Under the pieces are notes generated by a model. It was not told where the DNA came from, ran no database searches, and saw only the letters and a program-made list of their open reading frames with translations. A program made the translations under genes and the position numbers. From Sphagnum compactum (taxonomy: Eukaryota > Bryophyta > Sphagnopsida > Sphagnales), in the NCBI GenBank assembly GCA_965153455.1, contig OZ234494.1, forward strand, positions 2,542,001 to 2,606,000: a DNA stretch of 64,000 nucleotides. The letters run 5' to 3'. Below are positions 63,071 through 64,000 of this stretch, piece after piece. The stretch's first letter is position 1, and every line of letters begins with the position of its first letter.

Positions 63071-64000
63071 TAATACAATTTGCTTTCATGTATTTCACAA
63101 TGCCTTTTCTTAAAACTCATCTTTGCCTTATTACATTGGTCTCAATAAGACTAGCTAGCTCTATACATTATGTATTGTAAGACTTGAAAGTTTGCAACAT
63201 CAATAGGTAGGTTATCATTAACAACAAATGAACTTCAACAAATTGAATTTTATTGTGAAGTTTCAACAAAGCAACTTGAACACTCAAAACTACAAATAGA
63301 TATGCATTTCCCTCACTTTGGTTGTACTCAATTTCTTCTTTTGTACTGACTTTCAACATTACACAAGTTGAGGTGCCCATAGTTTGGCCATCAACTTGAT
63401 CCATCATAAATCAAAATCCATAAAATAAATTTCCATAAAACCAAAATAATTGAAAATAAGACTAATATGTGTGGAAGAGAATTCAATGTATGAATTACTT
63501 GCCAACCACCTTCAAAAGAATGGCCACATGAATGTTATGGATAAAATCTAATCAAACTTTTTGAAATAACTTATAAAAGTCCTTAGTGACACCTATTCAT
63601 TATGCAATCTAATTCTTCCAACTTCCAACCTTTCAATAACACATTCACCATCAAAGCTTTTGGTGACCAATTGTTCACTACTCTCAACCTTAAGAATTCT
63701 ACCTCTAACTAGTACATGCAAATATTTCTCAATTTTATTACGGTAGAGATAATGAAACACCTTCTGCATTCTACTTTGGTTACAAGTAATTTAACCAATT
63801 TCCACTATTCTAGTTCTTTGAAATGAGGATTATCATATGACAACATTGTTGATGAAGCACAATAATTGTTAACCAAGTGATGACCGGATTGGTAACCAAT
63901 GCTACTTGCCATAACCCATGACAAAAGATGACACCATGTTAATTTAGAATGAGATTGGTTTAATCTCAGCTATGTTTCCATGATGAGGTTCAAACATGTT
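63071..64000. other. Right-edge spacer, possibly the rest of the transposase element
   Basis: The minus frame 63168-63407 (79 codons) directly precedes the hAT-like fragment in transcription order and might be its N-terminal part, but no domain is recognisable. No other gene is seen up to the window edge. Confidence 0.3.

Overview
The window is nuclear DNA from a land plant. The evidence is spliced genes with GT-AG introns, plant-only gene families (a SAC9-type phosphoinositide phosphatase and a plant secretory phospholipase A2), and wide AT-rich spacers full of decayed plant transposons. The hAT-like, MULE-like and reverse-transcriptase remnants resemble, from memory of those families, elements common in ferns, lycophytes and mosses more than those of model angiosperms. 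A non-seed plant with a large repeat-rich genome is therefore my best guess, but the sequence does not fix the species.

Layout. 1-7165 (+): the last twelve coding exons and 3' end of a SAC9 homologue; its N-terminus lies off the left edge. 7.2-9.9 kb: spacer with one isolated exon-like segment. 9885-10433 (-): a two-exon gene for a 93-residue membrane-type protein. 12.1-14.4 kb (+): a ruined hAT-like transposase. 16301-16813: a short non-autonomous Helitron. 17.3-17.6 kb: a minisatellite. 18842-20701 (-): a four-exon secretory phospholipase A2 gene with an unusual hydrophobic C-terminal tail. 20.9-30.5 kb: no intact gene, but several repeat families and tandem arrays. 30929-31873 (-): a 314-residue plant protein encoded without introns. 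32.5-34.1 kb: two inverted-repeat elements. 34.4-38.8 kb (-): a decayed reverse-transcriptase element with a complete TIR element inside its coding region and a second foreign-looking block. 39.8-40.7 kb: a 21-bp repeat, a telomere-like tract and an unidentified reading-frame remnant. 41-64 kb: no intact gene, only repeats, hairpins, a satellite interrupted by a MULE-like transposase fragment, and a second hAT-like transposase ruin at the right end.

The four genes do not form an operon or an obvious cluster. SAC9 and the phospholipase both act on phospholipids, but they are about 12 kb apart in opposite orientation, so I treat that as chance. What stands out is the repeat landscape. At least five short families can be defined from the window alone: A, a dispersed repeat of about 130 bp around the palindrome AGCCAAATTTGGCT; B, a TIR element with three copies, one nested; C, a GGCCTTGCC-ended MITE with two copies; D, a Tourist/Harbinger-like MITE with TTA target duplications and two copies; and a 46.8-47.5 kb foldback. 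I found no evidence of a new enzymatic or defence system.
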